A DNA stretch of 64,000 bases from Niastella sp. OAS944 (GCA_024809215.1 JANUBW010000004.1:62001-126000), one strand, 5' to 3'; shown: positions 1 through 7,810, counted from the first letter of the stretch. Numbers and translations are program-made. The notes: a model not told the origin generated them from the sequence alone.

Positions 1-556
1 TAACAGAAGCGGCTTCTTTCATTTTAAGACTTCGAAAGGATTTCCCATCATAACGGCTTGCTCCGTTGTCAGTGCCGAACCAAATATTACCGGTTTTATC
101 TTCATAAATATTCCCAACCCGATCATTAGCAAGCCCATCCCTGGTTGTGAAATTTTGAAAGCCTGCCGGTCCGGCAGGCAGGGATTCACCCTGCCCGACT
201 CCTTCATTCAGGCGGGCATTGTAATAGTAAACACCTGAATCTCTGGTACCAAACCAAAGATTTCCTTTTCGATCTTCCAGAACATCCCAGAAGCGGGCTG
301 AACTCACTTTACTGGTAATATTGGTAAATGACTTTCCGTCGAAACGGAAAATACCTTCGTTTGAAACAAGCCAAATGTTCCCCTTTCGATCTCGCTTGAT
401 GGTGCGAACAAAGCTGTTGGGTCCATGGGAAGAGGATACGTCTTTGGTTTCAACGGTATTCTGAGCGCCATTTTTTTGTTGGGCCTGAACGGGAAAATAG
501 ATTGCTCCTGCGAGCATGATAATCAGGCTGTACAAAACATTTCTTTTATTTTTCAT
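1..556 (-). CDS. Two-component regulator propeller protein, N-terminal part (runs off the window)
   Basis: Reading the minus strand from the ATG at 556-554 gives an open frame to base 1 (185 codons, no stop). It begins with MKNKRN, a hydrophobic segment and an AQQK cleavage-like site, so it is probably exported. After that come repeated blades of the Reg_prop type, with the typical strings GNIWLVSNEGIFRFDGKSF, GNLWFGTRDSGVYYYN and GNIWFGTDNGASRYDGKSF. In Bacteroidota such propellers form the periplasmic sensor of hybrid histidine kinases or stand alone; the C-terminal part that would decide is outside the window. A palindromic repeat is inserted in frame between two blades (160-182). No gene symbol is justified. 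Confidence 0.85.
   Translation of the reverse strand, partial: MKNKRNVLYSLIIMLAGAIYFPVQAQQKNGAQNTVETKDVSSSHGPNSFVRTIKRDRKGNIWLVSNEGIFRFDGKSFTNITSKVSSARFWDVLEDRKGNLWFGTRDSGVYYYNARLNEGVGQGESLPAGPAGFQNFTTRDGLANDRVGNIYEDKTGNIWFGTDNGASRYDGKSFRSLKMKEAASV
160..182. repeat. GC-rich palindrome inserted in frame in the propeller gene
   Basis: The arms GCCTGCCGG and CCGGCAGGC meet around a central T and form a perfect hairpin. On the minus strand it is translated as LPAGPAG between the DSGVYYYN blade and the next FTTRDGL motif, without breaking the frame. Similar short GC palindromes are common dispersed repeats in Bacteroidota; no second copy was seen in this window. Confidence 0.6.
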
Positions 557-990
557 GTCCTATTAAAATTTGGTACAGCGAAACTATATCGATCTTTTCA
601 GCTTGAAGGGTCAGGATTGTAAATCTTAATGTAACCGTTGTAAATTATTGTAAAATCATCTTGGATCTTAGAGGGAAATATTCAATTACAAGTCTTTTGA
701 ATTGAAAAGAAGGAACTGTTTGTTCAATTAGAGGTTCTTTCAATTAAAAAGAATTTACATTTTTTTCAATTGGAAAAACTGATTTATACTACTTTGCCTC
801 CCTGGAACAGGCGGAGTATTCCGGGTGGAGGTTCCATTGTACTACAATTTTTACTGGATAGCATCCGGTGTTTCTTCCTGAGGAAAATGCCCCGGTATTT
901 TCCAGTCTTATAACCCCGGGTGTTTTCCAGTTTCACTCCAGCGATCTTTATACATGCAAAATACATCATTGCGCCCGGTTGTAGTTGGTA
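557..990. other. Intergenic region with a cluster of TTCAATT motifs
   Basis: This stretch of more than 400 bp lies upstream of the minus-strand propeller gene and downstream of the HxlR gene. No convincing coding region is seen. Between 681 and 772 the heptamer TTCAATT (or its complement) occurs five times, at about 681, 701, 723, 739 and 766, in an AT-rich context. This could be a regulator binding region for the propeller gene or simple AT-rich sequence. Confidence 0.4.
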
Positions 991-1344
991 TTACAAACGT
1001 TTTAAAATCACATCCCGTAAACGGTCTTCGTGCTTATCGCCCCATTGCCCTAAGGCGGCAATCACGGGGATTAACGTCTTACCAAATTCAGTAAGGCTGT
1101 ATTCTACTTTTGGCGGTACAACAGGATAAATTTTTCTCGTAACCAGTTCATGCTTTTCCAATTCATTTAACTGCATGTTCAAAACCCTGCGTGAAGCATC
1201 GGGAATTTTGCGTTGCAGTTCGCTTGGACGCTTATGTCCCTGATCGATAAACCAAAGCAAGCGTATCTTCCATTTACCGTATAGTACTTCACCTATCAGA
1301 TCAAGGCCACAATTCAAGTTCGGTATTACTTTCCTTTCATACAT
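991..1344 (-). CDS. HxlR-family winged-helix transcriptional regulator
   Basis: The 117-residue protein has the full HxlR/MarR-like winged-helix fold: an N-terminal Cys (residue 12, in NLNCGLDLIG), the GKWKIRLLW helix, the recognition region RPSELQRKIPDASRRVLNMQL, and the wing with YSLTEFGKTLIPV. Length is typical for the family. The N-terminal Cys is the position used for redox sensing in YodB/HypR-type members, so this may sense electrophiles or oxidants; that is inference. It is transcribed divergently from the SDR gene at 1479, and the shared 134-bp gap has palindromes (1381-1446), so it most likely controls the SDR/NTF2 pair and itself. Confidence 0.88.
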   Translation of the reverse strand: MYERKVIPNLNCGLDLIGEVLYGKWKIRLLWFIDQGHKRPSELQRKIPDASRRVLNMQLNELEKHELVTRKIYPVVPPKVEYSLTEFGKTLIPVIAALGQWGDKHEDRLRDVILKRL

Positions 1345-1380
1345 ATCGCAAAATTAAACCTATATCACAGTTTTTGCAAT

Positions 1381-1446
1381 AAGGGAAAATTTTATCCCTA
1401 TCTGAATCGTAACTCCGTACTTGTGAGGAACTAACGTACTTCGGAG
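1381..1446. promoter_or_regulatory. Divergent operator region between the HxlR gene and the SDR gene
   Basis: Two inverted repeats are visible: AGGGA...TCCCT at 1382-1399 and CTCCG...CGGAG at 1413-1446. The second contains two direct copies of CGTACTT about 20 bp apart, a layout compatible with an HxlR dimer site. A weak -7-like GAGATTTG follows at 1444-1451, upstream of the SDR start. Binding is inferred from position and symmetry only. Confidence 0.45.
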
Positions 1447-1478
1447 ATTTGCACAAAGAAACTTAAAAACAATCTAAA

Positions 1479-2261
1479 ATGGATTATCAAAATGAGCTAT
1501 TAGGCAAGATTGCCTTGGTTACGGGTGGGACAAAAGGAAGCGGAAGGGCAATTGCAGAAAGGCTTTTACAAGCAGGCGCAACGGTAATTATAACAGCAAG
1601 GAATGCACCCGAAAAAGAAAACAGCAAGTTGCATTTCATTCCTTCCGATTTGAGTAAGGCAGAAGGCGCACAAAAAGTAATCAGCGAAGTACTATCGACT
1701 TATGCGAGCCTGGATATCCTTGTGAACAACCTTGGTTCTTCAACTACACCCGCCGGTGGCTTTATCGCATTAAATGATGAGGATTGGGAATTAACCTTAC
1801 AAGCTAATTTGCTTGCTCCTATCAGGCTTGACAGAGGATTTTTACCGCAAATGATAAATAGAAAAACTGGTGTTATCATTCACATCGCTTCCATACAGGG
1901 CAAATTGCCACTGTACGATTCTACTTTGCCTTATGCAGCTGCAAAAGCAGGATTGATCAATTACAGTAAGAGCTTATCAAATGAAGTTACGCCCAAAGGT
2001 GTCCGTGTGCTAACTGTTTCACCAGGATGGATAAATACAACAGCATCGATAGCCTGGTTGGGCGAGATCGCAAGAAATGCAAATAGTACTGTAGAAGAAG
2101 CTCAGCAAGGTGTCATGGACGCATTGGGTGGAATACCTTACGGCAGGCCCGCCGAACCGGAAGAAGTGGCTGAGTTAGTTGGCTTTTTGGTTTCGCCAAG
2201 AGCCAATTATTTAACAGGAACAAATTTTGTAATTGACGGCGGAACTGTACCGACTATTTAA
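1479..2261 (+). CDS. SDR-family oxidoreductase (classical short-chain dehydrogenase)
   Basis: The 260-residue Rossmann-fold enzyme uses NAD(P)H to reduce or oxidise a carbonyl/alcohol substrate in the cytoplasm. The nucleotide-binding motif TGGTKGSGRAIAERL is near residue 16, the NNLGS motif near 88, the catalytic Ser near 140 (HIASIQ) and the YAAAK active-site motif near 156. The C-terminus ends with the usual LTGTNFVIDGG. The substrate cannot be named. It is divergent from an HxlR regulator and followed after 20 bp by an NTF2-like gene, so the pair is probably an inducible detoxification or modification unit. Confidence 0.9.
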   Translation: MDYQNELLGKIALVTGGTKGSGRAIAERLLQAGATVIITARNAPEKENSKLHFIPSDLSKAEGAQKVISEVLSTYASLDILVNNLGSSTTPAGGFIALNDEDWELTLQANLLAPIRLDRGFLPQMINRKTGVIIHIASIQGKLPLYDSTLPYAAAKAGLINYSKSLSNEVTPKGVRVLTVSPGWINTTASIAWLGEIARNANSTVEEAQQGVMDALGGIPYGRPAEPEEVAELVGFLVSPRANYLTGTNFVIDGGTVPTI

Positions 2262-2281
2262 TAACCTCAAAATAAAAAATA

Positions 2282-2605
2282 ATGAACCTACCGGAAGTAG
2301 TATCAGATTTAGTAGAAGCACAAAACGCCTTTGATAGCGTTACTTACGCAAATTGTTTTTCCGAAACAGCCGTAGTTTATGATGAAGGCAAAACACACAA
2401 GGGACGAAAAGAGATAGAACTTTGGATTAAAGAATCCAATGAAAAATACCAATCAGTGATGAAACCTCTTGAATATACCGAGAATGGAACTTCAAGTGTA
2501 TTGTCGGCAGAGTGTTCCGGCACGTTTCCAGGAAGCCCCATTACATTGAAATTTCATTTCGAAATTATAGATTGCCAAATTCAGCATTTAAAAGTAACCA
2601 ATTAA
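2282..2605 (+). CDS. SnoaL/NTF2-like protein
   Basis: This small protein of 107 residues has the NTF2-like cone-fold signature: helix LVEAQNAFDSVTYANCFSETAVVYDEG, then KGRKEIELWI and a run of beta strands ending in FHFEIIDCQIQHLKV. Family members are small ligand-binding proteins or isomerase-like enzymes. It lies 20 bp after the SDR and is almost certainly co-transcribed, so it may act on the same substrate. No specific activity can be assigned. Confidence 0.75.
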   Translation: MNLPEVVSDLVEAQNAFDSVTYANCFSETAVVYDEGKTHKGRKEIELWIKESNEKYQSVMKPLEYTENGTSSVLSAECSGTFPGSPITLKFHFEIIDCQIQHLKVTN

Positions 2606-2750
2606 ATATAGTGGAGAGGAACCAAAGATTAGTCACTCTCTGCTTTGGCTGTTTTTGCAAGTTTGACCTTCACAGGAATTGAACCGTATAAACTATTGTT
2701 CTACAACAATTTGAGGTTTTACAGGCAAAAAGTAAAAATTGATTTAAACG

Positions 2751-2786
2751 AAAAAAGCCTCAAGTTCAACAACTTGAGGCTTTTTA
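2751..2786 (+). terminator. Rho-independent terminator after the SDR/NTF2 pair
   Basis: AGCCTCAAGTT and AACTTGAGGCT form an 11-bp stem with a CAAC loop, followed by TTTTTA. Flanking A and T runs would let it work in both directions. Confidence 0.7.
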
Positions 2787-2860
2787 TTCTTTGGAGCCCC
2801 ACATAAGAGAATTATCGAACCAGGAGAAGGAAGAATTGAGTTTAATTTATAAGCTTAAGC
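2751..2860. repeat. Dispersed repeat, copy A: hairpin plus degenerate tRNA-3'-like sequence
   Basis: This segment aligns along about 110 bp with 6297-6410 in the same orientation. Shared blocks include GCCCCAC, TATCGAACCAGGAG, GGAAGAATTGAG and AAGCT. Read on the minus strand, the middle resembles a tRNA T-loop and acceptor end (GGTTCGAT ... GGGGC-CC), placed beside a terminator exactly as at the real tRNA-Leu at 11488. It may be a decayed attachment site of an integrated element; that is inference. Confidence 0.55.
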
Positions 2861-2897
2861 CAATTATTTGCCTCATAAAGACTGGTTTTGCAGAATT

Positions 2898-3178
2898 CTA
2901 AAAATCTGAGGCATCCGTCTCTTCCCGGCGGATTCCGGAGGGTACGCCGTTGCTGGTATAGCCAGCGATGAATATGAACTCACTGTTGCTTATATCATCC
3001 GGGGAATGGCTGCGCCGCTTTAGCCTCCCGTTTTTCTTCATTTGCAAATTACAATCAGCAATAGAGCGTTTAACGGCCCATTCGTATTCCTCAGGTACGG
3101 GATAGCCCAAAATGCGCAATTCGGTGATGGCGCAAATCAAATCGACGGGCAGATATTCCCGACAAAAACCGGCCTTTT
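2898..3178 (-). pseudogene. Fragment of a small conserved protein with an FIAGYTSNG motif
   Basis: The minus-strand frame is open from about 3178 to the stop at 2898 and reads ...REYLPVDLICAITELRILGYPVPEEYEW..., ending near FIFIAGYTSNGVPSGI. The last motif resembles a C-terminal signature (FIAGYT-x-G-x-PYG) seen in short bacterial hypothetical proteins. No ATG is found: the only possible start in the shorter version is a TTG at 3140, in the middle of a conserved-looking stretch. The Tyr expected before Gly in the signature is Ser here, and the tail RREETDASDF looks random. A degraded fragment is more likely than a functional gene. Confidence 0.35.
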
Positions 3179-3228
3179 AAACAAAACAAATCAGCCGTTC
3201 AAACAAAGTTCCCCGACAAAATGCTTTC

Positions 3229-3236
3229 TACTTTTG
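3229..3236 (+). promoter_or_regulatory. -7 promoter box TACTTTTG before the SDR gene at 3259
   Basis: The box matches the Bacteroidota consensus TAnnTTTG exactly and lies 22 bp before the ATG. No clear TTG -33 element is seen at the usual distance. Confidence 0.5.
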
Positions 3237-3258
3237 CCCTAACAGAAATTTTCAAAAA

Positions 3259-4296
3259 ATGGGACAAAATAATTACAACGGAGCATTACAAAAACCAATA
3301 GCTTCAGGCTTCAACGCGACATCAACAACTACAGACGTAATCAAGGGAATTGACCTTACAGGCAAAATTGCAATCGTAACAGGAGGTGACAGTGGACTTG
3401 GTTTAGAAACCACAAAGACATTGACATCAGCAGGGGCAACTGTTATCGTAACAGCAAGAGACACTGAAAAAGCAAAGCAAAATCTAATTGGTATTGACAA
3501 TGTGGAAATAGAACGATTGGAACTGACCAATCCTGTTTCCATTAACGCATTTGCTGAAAAGTTCTTAGCATCTCACAGACCATTACACATGCTCATCAAT
3601 AATGCAGGTGTTATGTGGACCCCGTTGCAACGTGATGAACGTGGATATGAAGGGCAATTTTCTACCAACCACCTGGGACATTTTCAATTGACTGCGAAGC
3701 TTTGGAACGCATTGAAAAAAGCAAACGGTGCGAGAGTGATAACCGTTTCATCTTCTGGGCATCATTATTCGCCTGTTCTTTTTGAAGATGTAAATTTTAA
3801 TACAAGAAATTATGACAAATTTGAAGCGTATGGACAAGCTAAAACTGCAAACATTCTCTTCACGGTAGAACTTGATAAAAAAGCACAGCCATTTGGAGTA
3901 CGGGCCTTTACCCTGCACCCCGGCGTAATTTTTGAAACCAATTTGACCAGGTATTTGGGAGTTGAGGATTTTGTTTCCTTAGGGGTCTTACATGCAGATG
4001 GAACACCAAACGCTGAAACCGAAGCAGCATTAAAGAAAATACTGAAAACCAAAGAACAGGGAGCGGCAACAAGCATTTGGGCAGCAACAAGCCCGCAACT
4101 GAATAATATTGGGGGCGTATATCTGGAAGATGTTGAAATAACCAACTACGATCCCAATTCCTATAACAGTGAGGCAGCAAAAATAAACCCGCCAGGAATA
4201 CCGGGTGTAGCACCGTTCGCATTAGAACCGGAAGCAGCCCAAAAACTTTGGGCATTAAGTGAAGAATTGACACACACAAAATTTAACGTTGAATAA
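3259..4296 (+). CDS. SDR-family oxidoreductase, retinol-dehydrogenase/WWOX-like
   Basis: The 345-residue protein is longer than classical SDRs and has an N-terminal extension (residues 1-30) before the Rossmann motif TGGDSGLGLETTKTL. NNAG is near residue 114, the catalytic Ser is in ITVSSSGHHYSP, and the active site is YGQAK (near 193). Regions such as NHLGHFQLT and LHPGVIFETNL are typical of the retinol dehydrogenase-like SDR group, which reduces or oxidises varied alcohols and aldehydes with NADP(H). It has its own -7 box and its own terminator, and an AraC regulator follows directly. Related SDRs are often controlled by the AraC gene next to them. Confidence 0.88.
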   Translation: MGQNNYNGALQKPIASGFNATSTTTDVIKGIDLTGKIAIVTGGDSGLGLETTKTLTSAGATVIVTARDTEKAKQNLIGIDNVEIERLELTNPVSINAFAEKFLASHRPLHMLINNAGVMWTPLQRDERGYEGQFSTNHLGHFQLTAKLWNALKKANGARVITVSSSGHHYSPVLFEDVNFNTRNYDKFEAYGQAKTANILFTVELDKKAQPFGVRAFTLHPGVIFETNLTRYLGVEDFVSLGVLHADGTPNAETEAALKKILKTKEQGAATSIWAATSPQLNNIGGVYLEDVEITNYDPNSYNSEAAKINPPGIPGVAPFALEPEAAQKLWALSEELTHTKFNVE

Positions 4297-4307
4297 TTTA
4301 AAAAAGT

Positions 4308-4337
4308 AAGGCTCATATAGGTGAGCCTTGTTTTTTA
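4308..4337 (+). terminator. Terminator of the SDR gene, overlapping the next promoter
   Basis: AAGGCTCA and TGAGCCTT form an 8-bp stem with a TATAGG loop, followed by G and six Ts. The T-run merges into the -7 box of the AraC gene (4336-4343). Confidence 0.75.
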
Positions 4338-4343
4338 TCTTTG
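4336..4343 (+). promoter_or_regulatory. -7 promoter box TATCTTTG of the AraC gene
   Basis: It matches TAnnTTTG exactly. The ATG at 4348 lies only 5 bp downstream, so the transcript would start at or very near the start codon (leaderless or nearly so). Confidence 0.55.
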
Positions 4344-4347
4344 CACC

Positions 4348-5178
4348 ATGTCCATAATACAAAAAAATAGCCATGTTGACATTGTGTTTACGTGCAGTGA
4401 AGCAATTGATCACAATGTTGAAATGATTGCGGAAGAACATGCCATTGTTAGGGTGTTGTCGGGCGAATTAAAAGTAATTCAGTCAAGTAAAACTTACTTT
4501 TTTGGAGCAGGCGATACACATCTCTTTCCAAGAAACCGGTTAGCCACGCTGATAAAATCGGAGAAAGATGGTATACCATACAAAGCTATAATTGTGAAGC
4601 TGACCAAAGCAGTTTTGAGAGAATTTTATGAACATAAGAAAACTGAAGTTATTCCGAGTTTCAAAAATGATAATATTATTCCACTAAGCAAAAGTCCTTT
4701 ATTAGAAAGCTTTTTTGCTTCTATGCTGCCGTATTTCGACCTAGACTACAAATTACCTGAAGAGCTTTCCAAATTGAAAACACAAGAAGCAATTACCATA
4801 TTGCGTTCCATAGACAAAGACATTGACAATATTTTATCCGACTTTTCCGAGCCACACAAAATCAACCTTGTCGAGTTTATGGAACGAAATTATATGTTTA
4901 ATATGTCTCTGGAAAAATTTAGTTACCTGACGGGTCGAAGTTTAACGACTTTTAAAAGAGATTTCAAAAAAGCGTACGACACTTCACCGCAAAAATGGCT
5001 CACACAAAAACGTCTAGAACTAGCCCGTTTTCAATTAACTGAAAAAAACAGAAAGCCTATCGATGTATACTACGAAGTAGGTTTTGAAAACTTATCACAT
5101 TTCTCTTATGCTTTCAAAAAACAATTTGGTAAGACCCCCACAGAACTTTCGAATCAAAAAAGCAATACAAGCCGCTAA
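4348..5178 (+). CDS. AraC-family transcriptional regulator
   Basis: The frame is open from 4321, but the ATG at 4348 fits better because the terminator and promoter occupy the preceding bases. The resulting 276-residue protein has an N-terminal cupin-like sensing domain (about 1-120) and a C-terminal double HTH (about 175-275). The HTH parts are MSLEKFSYLTGRSLTTFKRDFKKAY and PIDVYYEVGFENLSHFSYAFKKQFG, with the usual KTPTE ending. It probably regulates the SDR gene just upstream. The segment is AT-rich relative to the later lipid locus. Confidence 0.88.
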   Translation: MSIIQKNSHVDIVFTCSEAIDHNVEMIAEEHAIVRVLSGELKVIQSSKTYFFGAGDTHLFPRNRLATLIKSEKDGIPYKAIIVKLTKAVLREFYEHKKTEVIPSFKNDNIIPLSKSPLLESFFASMLPYFDLDYKLPEELSKLKTQEAITILRSIDKDIDNILSDFSEPHKINLVEFMERNYMFNMSLEKFSYLTGRSLTTFKRDFKKAYDTSPQKWLTQKRLELARFQLTEKNRKPIDVYYEVGFENLSHFSYAFKKQFGKTPTELSNQKSNTSR

Positions 5179-5319
5179 CATATTGCTAAAAGCGGGACAG
5201 ACGTAATACTACTATTGGGCTGAAAGAAATAAACCTCATCATCGAATCGTAATTCAACTTCAGATCAGGCTGACAGCATGCAGATCAAAATTTTTTAAGG
5301 CGAAACTGTATGCAGCTCA

Positions 5320-6097
5320 TCAATGCCATTTTTCAACACACCGTAGTGAACCAGAAAAAGGCAAATACAATTGGGCGGCTGTTGACAGTTTAGTAGCGCA
5401 AATCAAACCAACAGATCAGGTTCTGGTATGCTTGTTTTCATCTTCGGCATGGGCAACAAGAACATCCACGGTAGTGCAACCAGCATCGCTCGCAAAATCG
5501 CCAGACGAGTATTATCAATTTGTTTTCGAGGTAGTGAAGCGGTGTAGCGGGAAGGTAAAATACTGGCAAAATGATAGTGAACCGAACAATCGAATGTTTT
5601 GGGATGGCAGTGTAGATGAATTTATCAATCAAACAAAACTCTTTCATAAGGCAGTTAAAGATGCTGATTCCCGACGCTACAGTTGTGCTGGGCGGTTATG
5701 ATGGTTTGTTTAACCCTCCCGGATATTATTTCCAGTTTCCCGACCAAGAAAAGAGCCTCCAGTTTTTTCGTCAAAGACATATCCACATGCTGCAACAATC
5801 TCATTACTCACTAAACATCTTGCAGGCTTTACTAACATAACGCAGGTTAAAGTCAAAAACGCTCCTAAGTTATTTCTATTCAAAGTGAAGTTTAGTAGCT
5901 CAAAAAAAATATTTGTTGCATGGGAAAGACGTCACCTGTATACAGGTGAGGATCAACTTCCAACTTCTTACAACATACCATGGGAAAGTAAAACAGCGTC
6001 TGCCACCGACCTTTTTGAAAAAACCATAGCAACAAAAGTTCAAAATGGTAAACTCCTAATTAATATTTCACTGGACCCTGTATTTATTATTCCATAG
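5320..6097 (+). pseudogene. Decayed glycoside hydrolase (GH39-like) gene
   Basis: Pieces of one protein appear in shifting frames. About 5335-5670 encodes SEPEKGKYNWAAVDSL, KPTDQVLVCLFSSSAWAT, KVKYWQNDSEPNN and KLFHKAVKDAD, typical of the catalytic barrel of clan GH-A enzymes such as GH39. A frameshift near 5665 moves to the next frame, with DATVVLGGYDGLFNPPGYYF. A further gap with stops follows, and 5885-6097 gives an IFVAWERRHLYTGEDQLP tail like a C-terminal beta domain. The N-terminus and signal peptide are missing. The order is preserved, so this is one gene broken by several small lesions. Confidence 0.7.
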
Positions 6098-6296
6098 AGT
6101 GGATCGGAATCGTTTTTAAATACAATCATAGAGACAGGAATGAAATGGAACTAACACATTAATCAAACTGCAGCCAACATTGCCTTCCATATTTGAATCA
6201 CGCTACTCTGCGATTTTACACGTCTTTACAACGCCTTCTGAATGTATTCTCAGCACCCCCGCATTTGGAATCGAACGGATATTACATTACTTCAAA

Positions 6297-6410
6297 CTAA
6301 AAAGGCCTTAAGTCCAACGACTTAAAGCCTTTTCTTTTGGTGCCCCACGTTGGAGAAATATCGAACCAGGAGGTGGAAGAATTGAGGCTTATTTTTAAGC
6401 TAAAACCATT
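6297..6410. repeat. Dispersed repeat, copy B, including a terminator-like hairpin
   Basis: This is the second copy of the element at 2751-2860, in the same orientation. Its hairpin is GGCCTTAAGTC-CAAC-GACTTAAAGCC followed by TTTTC (6301-6335). The tRNA-3'-like part reads GGGGCACCA on the minus strand, closer to a true acceptor end than copy A. With copy A it brackets the SDR, AraC and GH39-remnant segment. Confidence 0.55.
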
Positions 6411-6699
6411 AATAATCAAAACGGAATGAATGCAAACTGTTAATACTTCGATTTTCGAGGTACGAGCAGAAGGCAACTTTACTTTAGTCCGGCTTATCTA
6501 CCAATTTAGAAAGAAGGATCACAAGAGGTGAAACAAAACTCCCCGGGCCTGGATGTTGCCCGTAATACCCGGTTGGAAATATGTTAAATTCGTGTTCGGT
6601 GATTACTGCTTCTTCGATACCTATAAAATAATTCTTTAAAGGGATTTGGTGATAGAAAAGCCACAATGTAGAAACACTGCGATTATTGGTTTGGTTTAA

Positions 6700-6885
6700 G
6701 GCTCTGATTAGTACCCTGCCGGCACACTTGCACTTATCTCTTTTGTAAGACCGACGAAAGAAGAAGAATATGGAATGGTAGCCGTTTTTGAAGACCTCTA
6801 TGGCAATCAAAGGACCCGCTGGAACCCAATCAAAAAAATAAGGCAGGGCAGATGTGATCAGGAAGTCTTCCGCTATTTGGCGTAA
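6700..6885 (+). pseudogene. Possible remnant of a VOC/glyoxalase-family gene
   Basis: In the plus frame ending at 6885 the translation contains PAGTLALISFVRPTKEEEYG followed by MVAVFEDLYGNQ, the typical last strand of a vicinal-oxygen-chelate fold with its metal-binding Glu. Upstream the frame is closed by a TAG. After GNQ the expected ending is replaced by unrelated sequence. A long minus-strand frame covers the same bases (6484-6903) but resembles nothing, so the plus-strand remnant explains the region better. The rest of 6100-7005 shows no other gene. Confidence 0.4.
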
Positions 6886-7005
6886 CCATACAACAAGGAA
6901 CACCCGTAAACATCCTACTTCCAGAAAATGGATAGAAGCAGAATTAATAATTTTTTATTAAGTGGCCTTCCTTATCCGGTCCATTTCTTATAACTTGTCA
7001 GCCCT

Positions 7006-7476
7006 ATGACAACTAAAAAAATCAACCTGCCCTATAAATCTGTAGAATTTACTTTTCACCAGGGTAATAACTCTTCCTGGTGGTCTGCACAATTAGTCAT
7101 TGACATTATAGCAATAGAATTTTATATTAACTTACCCTCTGATCAGACAAATGAAGTAGACTGGAAAGATGTAGCGGATTTAATTACGACACTTGACTAC
7201 CCACACAGGTTACATTATTTAGTCGCCCATGCACAAACATTAGCAACGGCGGTAGGGGAGGCATTTTTCAAGGGCGGCAGCGAACAGTATGAAATGCAGT
7301 TTTCAAAATCCATACATTACAAAGGTAAAGATCACTATGGTTCTTCAAACTATGCCAAATGGGAAATAAGTTTCACTTATGGTACACCCGACAGAACGGA
7401 TGGCGATGCTTATGGAGATTACATTGTAGATTTTGCTGGTTCTCAAATAATCGGCGCCAGACGGATTCAGGTTTAA
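7006..7476 (+). CDS. Hypothetical protein, 156 aa
   Basis: The reading frame starts with ATG and encodes a soluble acidic protein with no signal peptide or membrane segment. It is rich in aromatic residues, with stretches such as FTFHQGNNSSWWSAQLVIDI and AKWEISFTYGTPD, and a final IVDFAGSQIIGARRIQV. I do not recognise the family. It lies between decayed genes on one side and the integrase island on the other. Codon usage and composition look coding, and no overlapping alternative frame is better. Confidence 0.5.
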   Translation: MTTKKINLPYKSVEFTFHQGNNSSWWSAQLVIDIIAIEFYINLPSDQTNEVDWKDVADLITTLDYPHRLHYLVAHAQTLATAVGEAFFKGGSEQYEMQFSKSIHYKGKDHYGSSNYAKWEISFTYGTPDRTDGDAYGDYIVDFAGSQIIGARRIQV

Positions 7477-7591
7477 GCTTCTTTCATTATCCATCTATGG
7501 TACCATGTTCAATGTTAGCCTTAGCATCAGAAGTCCGTTTATCGCTGCTTCAGGTAATGGGTTGAAAGCCGATGAAATGTTCTTGTCTTCA

Positions 7592-7810
7592 TTATAATTT
7601 AGCTTTTCCCTGATTTTCGCCCATTAATCGGTCTAAATCTTTTTTGCTATAATAGCCCCGATCGTTTTTAAAGATGCCCATTTCAGCACAATTCCGTGCA
7701 AACTGCGTATGCTGCTGATTGCAATATATCATAGCCTCCTCTGGTTTTAAATAGGGCTTAAAACAAAGGGCAATTGCCCTCATGACAACTCTTTCATCAT
7801 GTTTAATCAT
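7592..7810 (-). CDS. Small excisionase-like DNA-binding protein
   Basis: The frame is open from 7879, but the internal ATG at 7810 gives a more typical 72-residue protein beginning MIKHDERVVMRAI. It contains LKPEEAMIYCNQQHTQFARNCAEMGIFKN, then RGYYSKKDLDRLM. That is the layout of a winged helix-turn-helix of the MerR/excisionase kind, where a helix-turn is followed by a short wing and a second helix. It lies 73 bp downstream of the integrase remnant on the same strand, as excisionase-like genes often do. It may have directed excision of the island or be a simple regulator. Confidence 0.55.
   Translation of the reverse strand: MIKHDERVVMRAIALCFKPYLKPEEAMIYCNQQHTQFARNCAEMGIFKNDRGYYSKKDLDRLMGENQGKAKL

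Noticed and set aside
784-969. Minus-strand frame of 61 codons in the first intergenic region
   Set aside because: No family resemblance, biased composition with many Lys/Arg and Gly, and no promoter; a chance frame.
3273-4440. Several long minus-strand frames across the SDR gene
   Set aside because: They lie fully inside a well supported SDR coding region and mirror its codons.
6484-6903. Minus-strand frame of 139 codons
   Set aside because: Its translation resembles nothing, with an odd run of Phe, while the opposite strand carries a recognisable VOC C-terminal motif (VAVFEDLYGN).
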